64,000 nucleotides of DNA from Pseudorhodoplanes sp049324435. Lineage in GTDB: Bacteria; Pseudomonadota; Alphaproteobacteria; Rhizobiales; Xanthobacteraceae. The notes below the pieces were generated by a model that did no database searches, had not been told where the DNA came from, and was given only the letters and a program-made list of their open reading frames with translations. A program made the translations under genes and the position numbers. Numbering within the stretch: the first letter of the stretch is position 1; every line of letters starts with the position of its first letter. Location: positions 15,106-79,105 of the forward strand of contig JBMOOQ010000017.1 of assembly GCA_049324435.1 (NCBI GenBank), written 5' to 3'. Of this stretch, positions 1 to 9,000 are shown one piece after another.

Positions 1-490
1 CGCTGCGCAATGTACCGCCGCTCTTGCCGTCGCCCATGCGGGTCAGGCCATAGCCCCACACCGTGAGGCGGTCGCCGGGCGCGATCGTCAGCCGCTCACC
101 GTGGATTGCGGCCGGTGTGCCCGACGTCGCATTCGCGACCTTGATCAGCGCAACGTCCGCGGTGGCGCGGTGCGCGTCGAAGGTCTTCTGGCTGAATTGC
201 GGATGGCGGGCGATCTGCTGCGTGTCGCGCAATTGCGGCTGCCGCTGCGCATCGAACTGGACCAGCTTGTAGTCGGCGCCGGGCGGCACGCAATGCGCGG
301 CGGTCAACACGAGATCGCGTGCAATCGCGATGCCGGTACAGGAATTGCCGCGCGAGCCGACGATCATCACCGCAGCATGCGGGCCCTGCACCGCCGGTGC
401 ACCGCCGACCAGCGCGGCGGCGGGTGACGCGAGACCAAGCAGCAGGATGACGGCGAGGCACCGGTGCATGACACCGGGACTTGGAGCCAT
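1..490 (-). CDS. Trypsin-like serine protease, C-terminus cut by window edge
   Basis: Reading leftward from the ATG at 490 (or the in-frame ATG at 469) gives a hydrophobic signal peptide ending near SPAAA, then a mature start resembling the trypsin IVGG pattern (ALVGGAP), and the S1 catalytic-histidine motif LTAAHC about 55 residues in. A later TADVALIKV stretch fits the catalytic-aspartate segment (DVALIKL in the family). The serine part lies beyond base 1, so activity cannot be judged. It is a predicted exported protease. It is transcribed away from the GTA genes that begin at 587, and its antisense position next to the head-tail connector is unusual for a GTA locus. Neither candidate start has a clear Shine-Dalgarno sequence. 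Confidence 0.85.
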   Translation of the reverse strand, partial: MAPSPGVMHRCLAVILLLGLASPAAALVGGAPAVQGPHAAVMIVGSRGNSCTGIAIARDLVLTAAHCVPPGADYKLVQFDAQRQPQLRDTQQIARHPQFSQKTFDAHRATADVALIKVANATSGTPAAIHGERLTIAPGDRLTVWGYGLTRMGDGKSGGTLRS

Positions 491-571
491 GTTCGCCCGC
501 GATGTCAACCGCGGGTGACGAGCCCGCATGCTCAGCGCCGGCAGGCTGCGGCTGCTTCGTGTGACGACGGC

Positions 572-579
572 AAAGGAGG
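572..579 (+). promoter_or_regulatory. Ribosome binding site fixing the start of the head-tail connector
   Basis: AAAGGAGG lies 7 bases before the ATG at 587. It decides between this start and an upstream in-frame ATG at 464 that would give an atypical Arg/Gln-rich extension. Confidence 0.7.
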
Positions 580-586
580 TTCAACC

Positions 587-1162
587 ATGTCCGCCATTCT
601 CCTGACGCCGCCGGCGATCGAGCCGGTGCCGCTTGCCGATATGAAGCTGTTTCTGCGTGTCGCACATGACGACGATGACGATGTCATTGCCGCGCTGATC
701 GCGGCGGCCCGCGTTCATGTCGAGGCGAGGACCCGCCGCGCCCTGATCGCACAGACCTGGCGCCTGACCCGCGATGTCTGGCCGGCGAGCGGGCGGCTGC
801 CGATCCTGCCGGTGCCGCTGATCGCGATCACGGCGATCCGGGTGTTCGATGCCGATGGCGCGCCGTATCTGCTCGATGTGGACGATTTCGACCTCGACAC
901 GGCGTCGGCGCCGGCGATGCTGACCTTTGCGAGAGGCGCGCCGCGTCCTCCGGGTAAACTTGCAGCCGGAATCGAGCTCGATATTTCGGCCGGTTACGGC
1001 GAGGACGCGGACGACGTGCCTGCGCCGCTGCGCCAGGCGATCCGCATGCTGGTGGCACATTGGTACGAGAACCGCGGCGTGATCGCGGCAAGCGGAGAAG
1101 TGGCGGCGATGCCGGTCTCGGTCTCGTCGCTGATCGCGCCATTCCGGGTGTTGTCGCTATGA
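587..1162 (+). CDS. GTA head-tail connector (gp6-like)
   Basis: The product has 191 aa and begins MSAILLTPPAIEPVPLADMK. It matches the phage/GTA head-tail connector family (gp6-like, phiE125 gp8 type): an N-terminal 'PxxLADMKxFLRV' segment, an acidic turn DDDDDVIAALIAAA, and a conserved pattern of tyrosine and tryptophan residues ending near AHWYENRG. In GTA particles this protein forms the ring beneath the portal. The stop overlaps the start of the next gene (ATGA), implying translational coupling. It is the first structural gene visible; terminase, portal, protease and capsid genes would be expected upstream, outside the window or beyond the antisense protease. Confidence 0.85.
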   Translation: MSAILLTPPAIEPVPLADMKLFLRVAHDDDDDVIAALIAAARVHVEARTRRALIAQTWRLTRDVWPASGRLPILPVPLIAITAIRVFDADGAPYLLDVDDFDLDTASAPAMLTFARGAPRPPGKLAAGIELDISAGYGEDADDVPAPLRQAIRMLVAHWYENRGVIAASGEVAAMPVSVSSLIAPFRVLSL

Positions 1163-1482
1163 GCAATCCCGGCCTGTTGAGACATCGGCTGGTGCTGGAA
1201 GCGCCGGTCGAGAGCGCAGACGGCGCAGGCGGCGTGGTGCGGAGCTATTCCACCGCCGCGACGTTATGGGCGGAGGTAACGCAGGTGTCCGCGGCGCGCG
1301 CGCTCGAGGCGGAGCGGCTCGGTGCGCGGATCACGCACCGGATCGCAATCCGCTTTTCGGACGATATCACGACGACGCATCGCTTCCGCGACGGCGCGCG
1401 CATCTTCCGCATCGTGTCGCTGCGCGATCGCGACGGGCGCAAGCGCTTCCTGACGATCGAAGCGGAAGAGATTGTTCCGTGA
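1159..1482 (+). CDS. GTA head closure / head-tail adaptor (gp7-like)
   Basis: The product has 107 aa and starts at the ATG overlapping the previous stop. It matches the SPP1 gp16-type head-closure family: a basic N-terminus (LRHRLVLEAP), the central LWAEVTQVSA segment, THRIAIRFSDDI, and a C-terminal block FRIVSLRDRDGRKRFLTIEAEE. In GTA and siphophage particles this small beta-barrel seals the connector before the tail is added. It sits between the connector and the tail terminator genes, the canonical order. Confidence 0.85.
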   Translation: MSNPGLLRHRLVLEAPVESADGAGGVVRSYSTAATLWAEVTQVSAARALEAERLGARITHRIAIRFSDDITTTHRFRDGARIFRIVSLRDRDGRKRFLTIEAEEIVP

Positions 1483-1486
1483 TTTC

Positions 1487-1611
1487 CGTGTCCCGGATGC
1501 ACTGCAGCGCGTCAGCGGTGCGGTGCCGATCCGGGACCCACCATTCTTATGACAACTCTGGGTCCCGGTTCTGCAGCGCACCGTTTCACGCTGCGCTGCG
1601 CCGGAGACACG
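1487..1611. repeat. Nested palindromic repeat, copy 1 of 5
   Basis: The outer inverted arms start CGTGTCCCGG (1487) and end CCGGAGACACG (1611). A second inverted pair, CCGGGACCCA (1531-1540) and TGGGTCCCGG (1559-1568), lies inside. The element fills the space between the head-closure and tail-terminator genes. It belongs to the family also seen at 2048, 2616, 4473 and 5511. Confidence 0.85.
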
Positions 1612-1635
1612 ACCCGAGACGCGAAAGGATAAGCC

Positions 1636-2043
1636 ATGCCTGCATCAACCGCCGCGTTGCGCGCGGCGATCCATGACGCCTTGACCGCGGACGCTGTGCT
1701 GACCGGCATTCTTGGCGGTCCGAGGATTTACGACGAGCCGCCGGCGACGGCGGCTTTTCCCTATGTGACGCTCGGCGAAGCGCGCGTTGCAGACTTTTCA
1801 ACGGGTGACGACGCTCTGCAGGAGCATCAGCTCACCTTGCATGCCTGGTCGCGACAGGGCGGGCACAAGGAAGCGCACATGATCGCGGGGGCGCTGTTGC
1901 AGGCGCTCGACGATGCGCCGCTTTCGCCCGACGGCCATCAGCTCGTCAACCTGCGCTTCTCGCTCGCCGATATCCGGCGCGAGGCTGACGGCCGCACCTA
2001 CCACGCGCTGGTGCGGTTTCGCGCGGTGACTGAGCCGGTGTGA
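1636..2043 (+). CDS. GTA tail terminator, DUF3168 family (gp8-like)
   Basis: The product has 135 aa and an AAAGGA ribosome site just before the ATG. It fits the DUF3168 family: ALRAAIHDALTADAVL at the N-terminus, then PYVTLGEARVADFSTG and the histidine-containing strand HQLTLHAWSRQGGHKEA. In RcGTA the corresponding protein caps the tail tube where it joins the head. It is flanked on both sides by the palindromic repeats at 1487 and 2048, so it is probably translated independently rather than coupled. Confidence 0.85.
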   Translation: MPASTAALRAAIHDALTADAVLTGILGGPRIYDEPPATAAFPYVTLGEARVADFSTGDDALQEHQLTLHAWSRQGGHKEAHMIAGALLQALDDAPLSPDGHQLVNLRFSLADIRREADGRTYHALVRFRAVTEPV

Positions 2044-2047
2044 CGAT

Positions 2048-2189
2048 CTCGTGTCCCGGGCGCGGCGCATCGTGAAACGTTGCGCCGCAGAACCGGGACC
2101 AATCTTCTCGAACCCTGACTTTCTCAAACTCTCATGGGTCCCGGCTCAGCGGTGCATCACTTCGTGCTGCACCGCGTCCGGGACACGAG
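2048..2189. repeat. Nested palindromic repeat, copy 2 of 5
   Basis: It begins CTCGTGTCCCGGG at 2048 and ends CGTCCGGGACACGAG at 2189, an almost perfect outer inverted pair. The inner pair is ACCGGGACC and GGGTCCCGG. At 142 bp this is the longest copy, and it fills the gap before the major tail protein gene. Confidence 0.9.
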
Positions 2190-2207
2190 CGATGGCAAGG
2201 ACACACC

Positions 2208-2615
2208 ATGGCAGCACAAAAGGGCAAGGATCTGCTCATCAAGATGCACGACGGCTCGGCCTATGTGACAGTCGCCGGATTGCGGTCGCGGCGGATCGCG
2301 TTCAACGCGGAGACGGTCGATATCACGCATGCGGAAAGCGCCGGACGCTGGCGCGAATTGCTCGATGGCGCCGGGATCAAGCGCGCGGGCGTCTCCGGCC
2401 GCGGGCTGTTCAAGGATGCATCGACCGACGCGCTGATGCGGCAGACCTTTTTCGATGGTGCGCTCAAAAATTGTCAGATCGTGATTCCGGATTTCGGCAC
2501 CGTGCAGGGCCCATTCCAGATCACGAGTCTGGAATTCGCCGGCGAGCATGACGGCGAGGTCGCTTACGACATGACTCTGGAGTCGGCGGGTGAGCTGACA
2601 TTCGCGGCGGCGTAG
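2208..2615 (+). CDS. GTA major tail tube protein (TP901-1 family, gp9-like)
   Basis: The product has 135 aa and starts MAAQKGKDLLIKM. It matches the TP901-1/GTA major tail protein family: the LLIKMHDGSAYVTVAGLRS opening, the VDITHAESAGRWRELL core, and the C-terminal GEHDGEVAYDMTLESAGE strand pair. Hexamers of this protein stack to form the tail tube. Palindromic repeats lie on both sides (2048 and 2616). Confidence 0.9.
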   Translation: MAAQKGKDLLIKMHDGSAYVTVAGLRSRRIAFNAETVDITHAESAGRWRELLDGAGIKRAGVSGRGLFKDASTDALMRQTFFDGALKNCQIVIPDFGTVQGPFQITSLEFAGEHDGEVAYDMTLESAGELTFAAA

Positions 2616-2750
2616 CGCTCGTGTCCCGGGCGCGCTGCGGCATGAAATGACGCTGCGCAGAACCGGGACCCACAGGCAGCCCAGGAATTGAACAGGTCCC
2701 GGCTCAGCGGTGCATCACGTCGCGCCGCACGCGCCCGGGACGCGAGAGCG
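2616..2750. repeat. Nested palindromic repeat, copy 3 of 5
   Basis: It starts directly after the tail tube stop codon with CGCTCGTGTCCCGGG and ends CCCGGGACGCGAGAGCG at 2750. The inner arms are ACCGGGACCCA and AGGTCCCGG. It runs to within 11 bases of the next start codon. Confidence 0.9.
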
Positions 2751-2761
2751 GAGCATCCTTT

Positions 2762-3079
2762 ATGCCCAATCATCATCGCGGCGAGATCGAAGCGGAGATC
2801 GGCGGACGCAAGCGCGTGCTGGTTCTGACGCTCGGCGCGCTGGCCGAACTTGAGGCCGCGTTCGGGGAGGGCGACCTGGTCGCGCTCGCCGAGCGCTTCG
2901 CCGGAGGGCGGATGAGTGCGCGCGACCTGATGCGTATCATCGGCGCCGGTCTGCGAGGTGCAGGCGAGAACGTCACCGATGAGGACGTCGCGACGATGGC
3001 GGCGCCGGATGGCGCGCAGGGCTATGTACGGATCGCGGCCTCATTGATCGAGGCAACCTTTGGGAAGGCCGAAGCATGA
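2762..3079 (+). CDS. GTA gp10 family tail assembly protein
   Basis: The product has 105 aa and matches the 'gene transfer agent family protein' (GTA-gp10). It shows the typical HRGEIEAEIGGRKRVLVLTLGALAELEAAF opening (residues about 4-35), then a GGRMSARDLMRIIGAGLRGAG helix. The role is probably tail assembly chaperone, acting with the small protein that follows. It overlaps the next gene by an ATGA junction, so the two are coupled. In many siphophages this position is covered by a frameshift chaperone pair; here it is two separate overlapping genes. Confidence 0.85.
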   Translation: MPNHHRGEIEAEIGGRKRVLVLTLGALAELEAAFGEGDLVALAERFAGGRMSARDLMRIIGAGLRGAGENVTDEDVATMAAPDGAQGYVRIAASLIEATFGKAEA

Positions 3080-3264
3080 AACCGTTTCCCTGGAACGAGG
3101 CCATCGGCTTCGGGCTCGGTGTATTGCGGCTCTCTCCTGCCGCCTTCTGGGCGATGACGCCGCGCGAGCTCGCACTCGCGATCACAGCCGTGACCGGCGA
3201 CACCGCGCCGCTGCAGCGGACCAATCTCGCTGACCTGATGACGAGATATCCCGATGGCCGATGA
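3076..3264 (+). CDS. Small GTA tail chaperone (TIGR02216 / rcc01693-like)
   Basis: The product has 62 aa: a PFPWNEAIGFGLGVLRLSP opening, then FWAMTPRELALAITAVTG, the signature of the short GTA phage protein family TIGR02216. It overlaps gp10 by 4 bases upstream and the tape measure gene by 11 bases downstream, so these three genes form one translationally coupled block. This is the place of the second tail chaperone in the RcGTA cluster. Confidence 0.8.
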   Translation: MKPFPWNEAIGFGLGVLRLSPAAFWAMTPRELALAITAVTGDTAPLQRTNLADLMTRYPDGR

Positions 3265-3838
3265 TTTCGACGACTTCGCGCTCACCGAACGCGCAGCGCA
3301 GCTCGAGCGCAATGTGCGCAGCCTCGATAGCGGAATGCGCGACATCAATCGCAGCACCGCGCAGTTCGGGCGCGCGTTGTCGAATGCCTTTGCGCAGGGC
3401 GTGAGCGGCAGCCGCAGCCTCGACGATGTGCTGAAGTCGCTCTATCTGCGGCTGTCCGATATTGCGCTGAAGACGGCGTTCAAACCGCTGGAAAGCGCGT
3501 TGACCGCGGGCTTTGCGGGCTTGTTTCCCGGCGGCGCATCGGTCGCGGCGGCGCAGGGCGCGGTGAAACCATTTGCATCTGGCGGCATCATCGGCACGCC
3601 GACCTATTTTCCGTTGCGATCGGGCGGCGTTGGCCTCGCGGGAGAAGCGGGGCCCGAAGCCATCATGCCGCTGGTGCGCGGTCCGGACGGACGGCTCGGT
3701 GTTGCTGCGTCAGGCGGGGGCGGCGCGCACATCACCGTGAATATCGCGACACCGGATGCCGACTCGTTCCGTCGCTCCGAACTCTATCTCACCGGCCAGA
3801 TTGCGCGCGCAGTGGCGCGCGGCCAGCGCGGGATGTGA
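3254..3838 (+). CDS. GTA tape measure protein (gp11-like)
   Basis: The product has 194 aa. It has a coiled-coil-like N-terminus (TERAAQLERNVRSLDSGM), a central helix and the C-terminal block found in lambda-type tape measure proteins (FASGGIIGTPTYFPL, then GLAGEAGPEAIMPL). It is much shorter than siphophage tape measures but close to the roughly 220 residues of RcGTA gp11, implying a short tail. Its start overlaps the chaperone gene and the distal tail gene begins 4 bases after its stop. Confidence 0.85.
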   Translation: MADDFDDFALTERAAQLERNVRSLDSGMRDINRSTAQFGRALSNAFAQGVSGSRSLDDVLKSLYLRLSDIALKTAFKPLESALTAGFAGLFPGGASVAAAQGAVKPFASGGIIGTPTYFPLRSGGVGLAGEAGPEAIMPLVRGPDGRLGVAASGGGGAHITVNIATPDADSFRRSELYLTGQIARAVARGQRGM

Positions 3839-3842
3839 ACGC

Positions 3843-4472
3843 ATGCCAGCCTTCCACGAGATCCTGTTTCCGCTCGACATCGCGCTCGGCAGCGCGGGCG
3901 GGCCGGAGCGGCGCACCGAGATCGTTGCGCTCGCTTCCGGAAGGGAGGAACGCAATGCCCGCTGGGCGCATTCGCGGCGGCGCTACGACGCGGGCTACGG
4001 CGTGAAAACCTTTGAGGCGTTGTCGCAGGTGATTGCCTTCTTCGAGGAGCGGCGCGGCATGCTGCATGGCTTCCGCTGGCGCGACCGGCTGGATCATGCG
4101 TCGGCGGCGCCCGGAGTGACTGTCACCGCTCTCGATCAGACGATCGGCGTTGGCGATGGCGAGACCGTCGCGTTTCAATTGGCAAAGACCTATGGCGGAG
4201 CATTCGCGCCCTATGTTCGGCCGGTGGTGAAGCCTGTGAGCGGCAGCGTGCGCGTGGCCGTGGACGGCGTGGAGCTGAATGACGGTTTCAGTGTCGATGT
4301 GACGACCGGCGTCGTCACCTTCGCCATCCCGCCCGGCATTGGCGAGGCGGTGACCGCCGGCTTTCTGTTCGATGTGCCGGTGCGGTTCGACACCGATTAT
4401 CTCGAAGTTGACCTGTCGGCCTTCGCCGCGGGTGCGATTCCGAAGATCCCGCTCATCGAGATCAAGGTGTAA
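3843..4472 (+). CDS. GTA distal tail protein (gp12-like, DUF2460/TIGR02217)
   Basis: The product has 209 aa. The opening FHEILFPLDIALGSAGGPER, the RRRYDAGYGVKTFEALSQV segment and the GFRWRDRLDHAS strand are hallmarks of DUF2460, the GTA distal tail protein that links the tube to the hub. It ends with KIPLIEIKV, also typical. The ATG at 3843, 4 bases after the tape measure stop, is preferred to an upstream in-frame codon inside that gene. Palindromic repeat 4 follows directly. Confidence 0.88.
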   Translation: MPAFHEILFPLDIALGSAGGPERRTEIVALASGREERNARWAHSRRRYDAGYGVKTFEALSQVIAFFEERRGMLHGFRWRDRLDHASAAPGVTVTALDQTIGVGDGETVAFQLAKTYGGAFAPYVRPVVKPVSGSVRVAVDGVELNDGFSVDVTTGVVTFAIPPGIGEAVTAGFLFDVPVRFDTDYLEVDLSAFAAGAIPKIPLIEIKV

Positions 4473-4602
4473 CTCGTGTCCTGGATGCACCGCTGCGTGC
4501 CACGCTGCGGTGCTGTTCCGGGACCCATTGTTCACCAAAGCAGTTCTGGGTCCCAATTCTGCGGCGTACCGCTGCGCGCTGCGCCCGCGCCCGGGACAAG
4601 AG
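4473..4602. repeat. Nested palindromic repeat, copy 4 of 5
   Basis: It starts at the base after the distal tail stop with CTCGTGTCCTGG and ends GCCCGGGACAAGAG at 4602. The inner pair is TCCGGGACCCA and TGGGTCCCA. Both arms are slightly more diverged than in copies 2 and 3. Confidence 0.85.
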
Positions 4603-4612
4603 ACCATTTTGC

Positions 4613-5509
4613 ATGCGCACCATTCCGCCCGCCTTGCAGGACAAACTGAATTCCGGCGCGACTACGTTGTGCCGCTGCTTCATCCTGACCCGCCGCGACG
4701 GCGTTGTTCAGGGCTTCACCGATCACGATTGCGACGTGACGCTGGACGATATCGTCTGCCGCGCCGCGACCGGCTTTTCGGGATCCGAAGCGGTGGCGCG
4801 ATTGGGGCTGAGCGTCGATGGCATCGAGGTGTCGGGCGTACTCGCCGACGATAGCCTGAACGAGGATGCGCTGGCCGCCGGCCGCTATGACGCGGCGCAG
4901 ATTGACATGTATGTTGTGGACTGGAGCGAGCCGTCGCTGCACGTGCTGATGGCACGCGGACATATCGGCGAGGTGCGCCGCGAGGGCCGGGCCTTCGTTG
5001 CAGAATTGCGCGGTCTTGCGGATGCACTCAATGCGGAAACCGGACGCACCTATACGCCCACCTGCGCGGCCGATCTCGGCGATGCGCGCTGCGGCGTCGA
5101 TCTCGACCATCCCGCCTATCGCGGGGAGGGTGTTGTGACCGCGCCGAATGGCGTGTCGGCCTTTGCCGCGAGCGGTCTTGTAGCGTTCGATGACGGCTGG
5201 TTTACGGCCGGACGTTTGCTCTTTACGAGCGGTGCCAACAGTGGCGACGCCGTGCAGGTCAAGCGGCACAGCATCGAGGGCGATAGCGTCGTGATCGCGC
5301 TGTGGCAGGCGATGGCGCGCCCGGTTTCGCCCGGCGATACCTTTGTGATTACGGCGGGATGCGACAAGCGCTTTGCAACGTGCCGCGATCGTTTCGGGAA
5401 TGTGCTCAACTTCCGCGGCTTCCCGCATATTCCCGGCAACGATTTCCTCATCCGCTACGCCCTTGAGGGCGAGCCCGGCCATGACGGGAAGAGCCTGAGG
5501 AAGACATGA
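4613..5509 (+). CDS. GTA hub protein (gp13-like, DUF2163/TIGR02218)
   Basis: The product has 298 aa with two recognised parts: an N-terminal DUF2163 region (PPALQDKLNSGATTLCRCF) and a C-terminal BR0599-type domain. Four cysteines occur in two pairs near residues 150/159 (TCAADLGDARC) and 250/257 (CDKRFATC). An iron-sulfur cluster has been reported for the RcGTA hub protein, and these are the likely ligands; that assignment is inference. The protein would form the trimeric baseplate hub. It lies between repeat copies 4 and 5. Confidence 0.88.
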   Translation: MRTIPPALQDKLNSGATTLCRCFILTRRDGVVQGFTDHDCDVTLDDIVCRAATGFSGSEAVARLGLSVDGIEVSGVLADDSLNEDALAAGRYDAAQIDMYVVDWSEPSLHVLMARGHIGEVRREGRAFVAELRGLADALNAETGRTYTPTCAADLGDARCGVDLDHPAYRGEGVVTAPNGVSAFAASGLVAFDDGWFTAGRLLFTSGANSGDAVQVKRHSIEGDSVVIALWQAMARPVSPGDTFVITAGCDKRFATCRDRFGNVLNFRGFPHIPGNDFLIRYALEGEPGHDGKSLRKT

Positions 5510-5510
5510 T

Positions 5511-5638
5511 CTCGCGTCCCGGATGCGGTGCAGTACGAAGTGGAGCGCCGCTGATCCGGGACCCGTCAATGTAGCAGCAGATATCGGTCCCGGCTCTGCA
5601 GCGCGGGACTTCGCACGGCACTGTGCCCGGGACACGAG
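5511..5638. repeat. Nested palindromic repeat, copy 5 of 5
   Basis: It starts 2 bases after the hub gene stop with CTCGCGTCCCGG and ends TGCCCGGGACACGAG at 5638, 8 bases before the peptidase ATG. The inner pair is ATCCGGGACC and GGTCCCGG. It is the last copy in the window. Confidence 0.85.
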
Positions 5639-5646
5639 GCTTGTGC

Positions 5647-6081
5647 ATGCCCATCACACCAAACCTCATTGTCGCCGAAGCGCGAAGCTGGATCGGCACG
5701 CCCTATCGTCACCAGGCCTCGGTGAAAGGCGTCGGCTGCGACTGCCTGGGGCTTGTGCGCGGCGTCTGGCGCGCGCTGTATGGCAAGGAGCCAGAGCGCT
5801 TGCCGCCATATTCGCGCGATTGGGCGGAAGCATCGTCGCGCGAGACGCTGGCAGAAGCCGGCGCGCGGCATCTGGTGCCGGTCGCGCGCGATGCGATGCA
5901 GGCCGGCGACGTGGTGCTGTTTCGCTGGCGCAGCGGTCTTGTCGCCAAACATGCAGCGATCCTGACAGACGTTGCGTCGATGGTTCATGCGCATGACGGC
6001 GCGGCCGTTGCCGAGGTGGCGTTTGCGCCGTGGTGGCGCCGGCGTGTCGCTTATGTATTCCGCTTTCCGGGAGTGAACTGA
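5647..6081 (+). CDS. GTA NlpC/P60 cell-wall peptidase (gp14-like, TIGR02219)
   Basis: The product has 144 aa. The opening ARSWIGTPYRHQASVKGVG leads to the NlpC/P60 nucleophile in CDCLGLVRG (Cys33 most likely), and the catalytic histidine fits the KHAAIL segment near residue 102. In GTAs this tail-tip peptidase is thought to cut peptidoglycan during DNA delivery. The ATG at 5647 is chosen over an upstream GTG within the repeat element. The stop overlaps the start of the megatron gene by one base (TGATG). Confidence 0.88.
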   Translation: MPITPNLIVAEARSWIGTPYRHQASVKGVGCDCLGLVRGVWRALYGKEPERLPPYSRDWAEASSRETLAEAGARHLVPVARDAMQAGDVVLFRWRSGLVAKHAAILTDVASMVHAHDGAAVAEVAFAPWWRRRVAYVFRFPGVN

Positions 6082-9000
6082 TGGCATCGCTTGTGCTTTC
6101 CAGCGCCGGCAGCGCCATTGGCGGAGCCCTGTTTGGCCCGGTCGGCGCCTTCGCCGGACAATTGGCGGGTGCGATCGGCGGCAGCCTGATCGACCGCAGG
6201 CTGTTCTCATCGCCGCCGGGGCCGGCCCGTACCCATGAAGGGCCGCGGCTGCGCGATCTCGATGTCATGGTGTCGAGTGAGGGCGCACCGGTCCCCCGCG
6301 TTTATGGCCGCGTGCGGGTACCAGGTCATGTGATCTGGGCGACTGCCCTTCAGGAACAGATCATCACTCGCACCGAAACCACAGGCGGCGGCGATTCCGG
6401 CGGCAAGGGCGGAGGCGGCGGTCATTCGGCCCAGCCCGCACAAACGACGACCACCCGGACCTATTCCTATTTCGCCAATATCGCGGTGGCGCTTGCGGAG
6501 GGCCCGGTCGCGCATCTCGGACGGGTTTGGGCCGACGGCAAGCCGCTCGATCTCTCCGGATTGAATGTGCGCTTTTATCCCGGCGACGAGGATCAGACCG
6601 CGGACCCGCTGATTGTTGCCAAGGAGGGCGCCGACCATGCGCCGGCCTATCGCGGGATTTGCTATGTCGTGTTCGAGCGGCTGCCGGTCGCAGCATTCGG
6701 CAATCGCATTCCGCAATTGTCGTTCGAGATCGTGCGCCCGGTCGGCTCGCTCGAAAATGCAATCCGCGCCGTGACTCTGATTCCGGGTGCGACCGAATTC
6801 GGATACGAGCCCGCGACCGTGACCCGCTCTGTCGGGCCAGGCAAGCACGAGGCGGAAAACCGCCATGTCACGCAGGCGCCCTCCGACGTGATCGCCTCGC
6901 TCGACGAGTTGCAGGCGCTGTGTCCCAATCTCGAACGCGTGGCGATCGTGGTGGCCTGGTTCGGCGACGATCTGCGCGCGGGACATTGCCGCATCAGGCC
7001 CGGTGTCGACCGTGCGAGCAAGACGACGACCGGTGCGACCTGGTCGGTTGCGGGCGTGGGGCGGGGCAGCGCCTACGTGGTCTCGCAGGTCGAGGGCCGC
7101 GCGGCCTATGGCGGCACACCGTCCGACAATAGCGTGCGGCATCTGATCGGGGAGCTGAAAGCGCGCGGGCTCAAGGTCACACTCTATCCGTTCGTGATGA
7201 TGGATGTGCCCGCCGGCAATGTGTTGCCGAATCCGTATGCCGCCGAGCCGCCGCAACCGGCCTATCCCTGGCGCGGTCACATCACATGCGATCCGGCACC
7301 GGGCATTGATGGTTCGCCCGACGGCACGAGCGCGGCGGGCGATCAGGTTGACGCCTTCTTTGCAGGGGGTGGCACCTCCGGCTGGAACTTCCGGCGGCTC
7401 GTTCTGCATTATGCCTCCCTTGCAGCGAGCGCCGGCGGCGTCGATGCGTTCGTCATCGGTTCGGAGTTGAAGGCGCTGACTCGCGTGCGCTCGGCTCCGG
7501 GTGTCTATCCCGCGGTGAACCAGCTGGTGACGCTCGCTGCCGACGTGCGCGCCACTCTCGGCAACGGCACGGTGATCACCTATGCCGCCGACTGGACCGA
7601 ATACGGCGCCCATGTGGTCGATGCGATGGCTCAGGAGGTGCGCTTCCCGCTCGATCCGCTCTGGGCATCCCCCAATATCGATGCGATTGGGATCGACTAT
7701 TATCCGCCGCTGTCGGACTGGCGCGATACGTCCGACCACGCCGACCGCGCGATCGCCGGTACGATCCACGATCGCGACTATCTGGCGGCCAATCTCGGCG
7801 GCGGCGAGGCGTTCGACTTTTATTACGCCGATGAGGCCGCGCGGACGGCGCAAATCCGCTCGCCGATCACCGACGGGCTCGGTAAGCCGTGGATATTCCG
7901 GCAGAAGGATCTCTGGAATTTCTGGTCGCAGCCGCATTACGAGCGGGTGGACGGAATCGAACTCGTTTCGCCGACGGCTTTCGTTCCGCAAGGCAAGCCG
8001 ATCTGGCTGACCGAAACCGGCTGCCCCGCGGTGGACAAGGGCGCGAACCAGCCGAGCGCATTTCCCGATGCCCGCTCGTCCAGCGGCGGTTATCCGTATT
8101 TCTCCAACGGACGGCGCGACGACCTGATCCAGCGGCGCTATCTCGAAACGGTGCTCGCCGCATTCGGCGCGGACAGCGATCGCAATCCGGTCTCGCCAGT
8201 CTATGACGGGCGCATGGTCGATCCGTCCGGCATTCATGTGTGGACCTGGGACGCGCGTCCTTATCCTGTGTTTCCGCAGGCGATCGATGTTTGGACCGAT
8301 GGAGTCAATTGGGAGACCGGGCATTGGCTCACCGGACGCCTCGGCGGAGCGTCGATGGAGGGGTTGATCGGAACCATCCTCGCCGATGCCGGTGCGCCGG
8401 ACTGCGATGTGTCGGCGCTCGGCGAGGGGCCCGAGGGCTACACCATCGACCGGCCGATGAGCGCTCGTGCCGCGATCGAGCCGCTGGCACAGACCTTTGC
8501 CTTCGACGCAACGGAGGATCGCGGTGTGCTTGCGTTTCGGCCGCGTGGCGGCGCGCCGGTCGCCGAACTTACCGGCGACGATTGCGTGCTGCCGGACCGC
8601 GGTGCGCCGCTGCGGTTGACGCGCGCTCAGGAAACCGAATTGCCGCGCGAGATATCGCTCGGCTTTATCGATGGCGGCGCCGACTATCGCCGTGGTGCTG
8701 CGTCGTCGCGCGTGCTGACCGGCGCATCGATGCGGGTGGTGCAAAGCGACGTCGCAATGGTGGCAAGCGGCAAGGTCGCGGCACGGCGCGCCGACATTTG
8801 GCTGCAGGATGTGTGGGCGGGGCGGGAAAGCGCGGACTTCGTCCTGCCACCGAGCCGCCTCGCTCTGGTGCCGGGCGACGTGATCGCGCTGAACGCGGAC
8901 GGCTGGCGGCGCCTTTTCGAAATTCGCGATGTGGTCGATACGCTCGCCCGCGCGGTAAAGGCCCGCGCGATCGATCCGGAAATCTTCAACCTGCCGCTGG

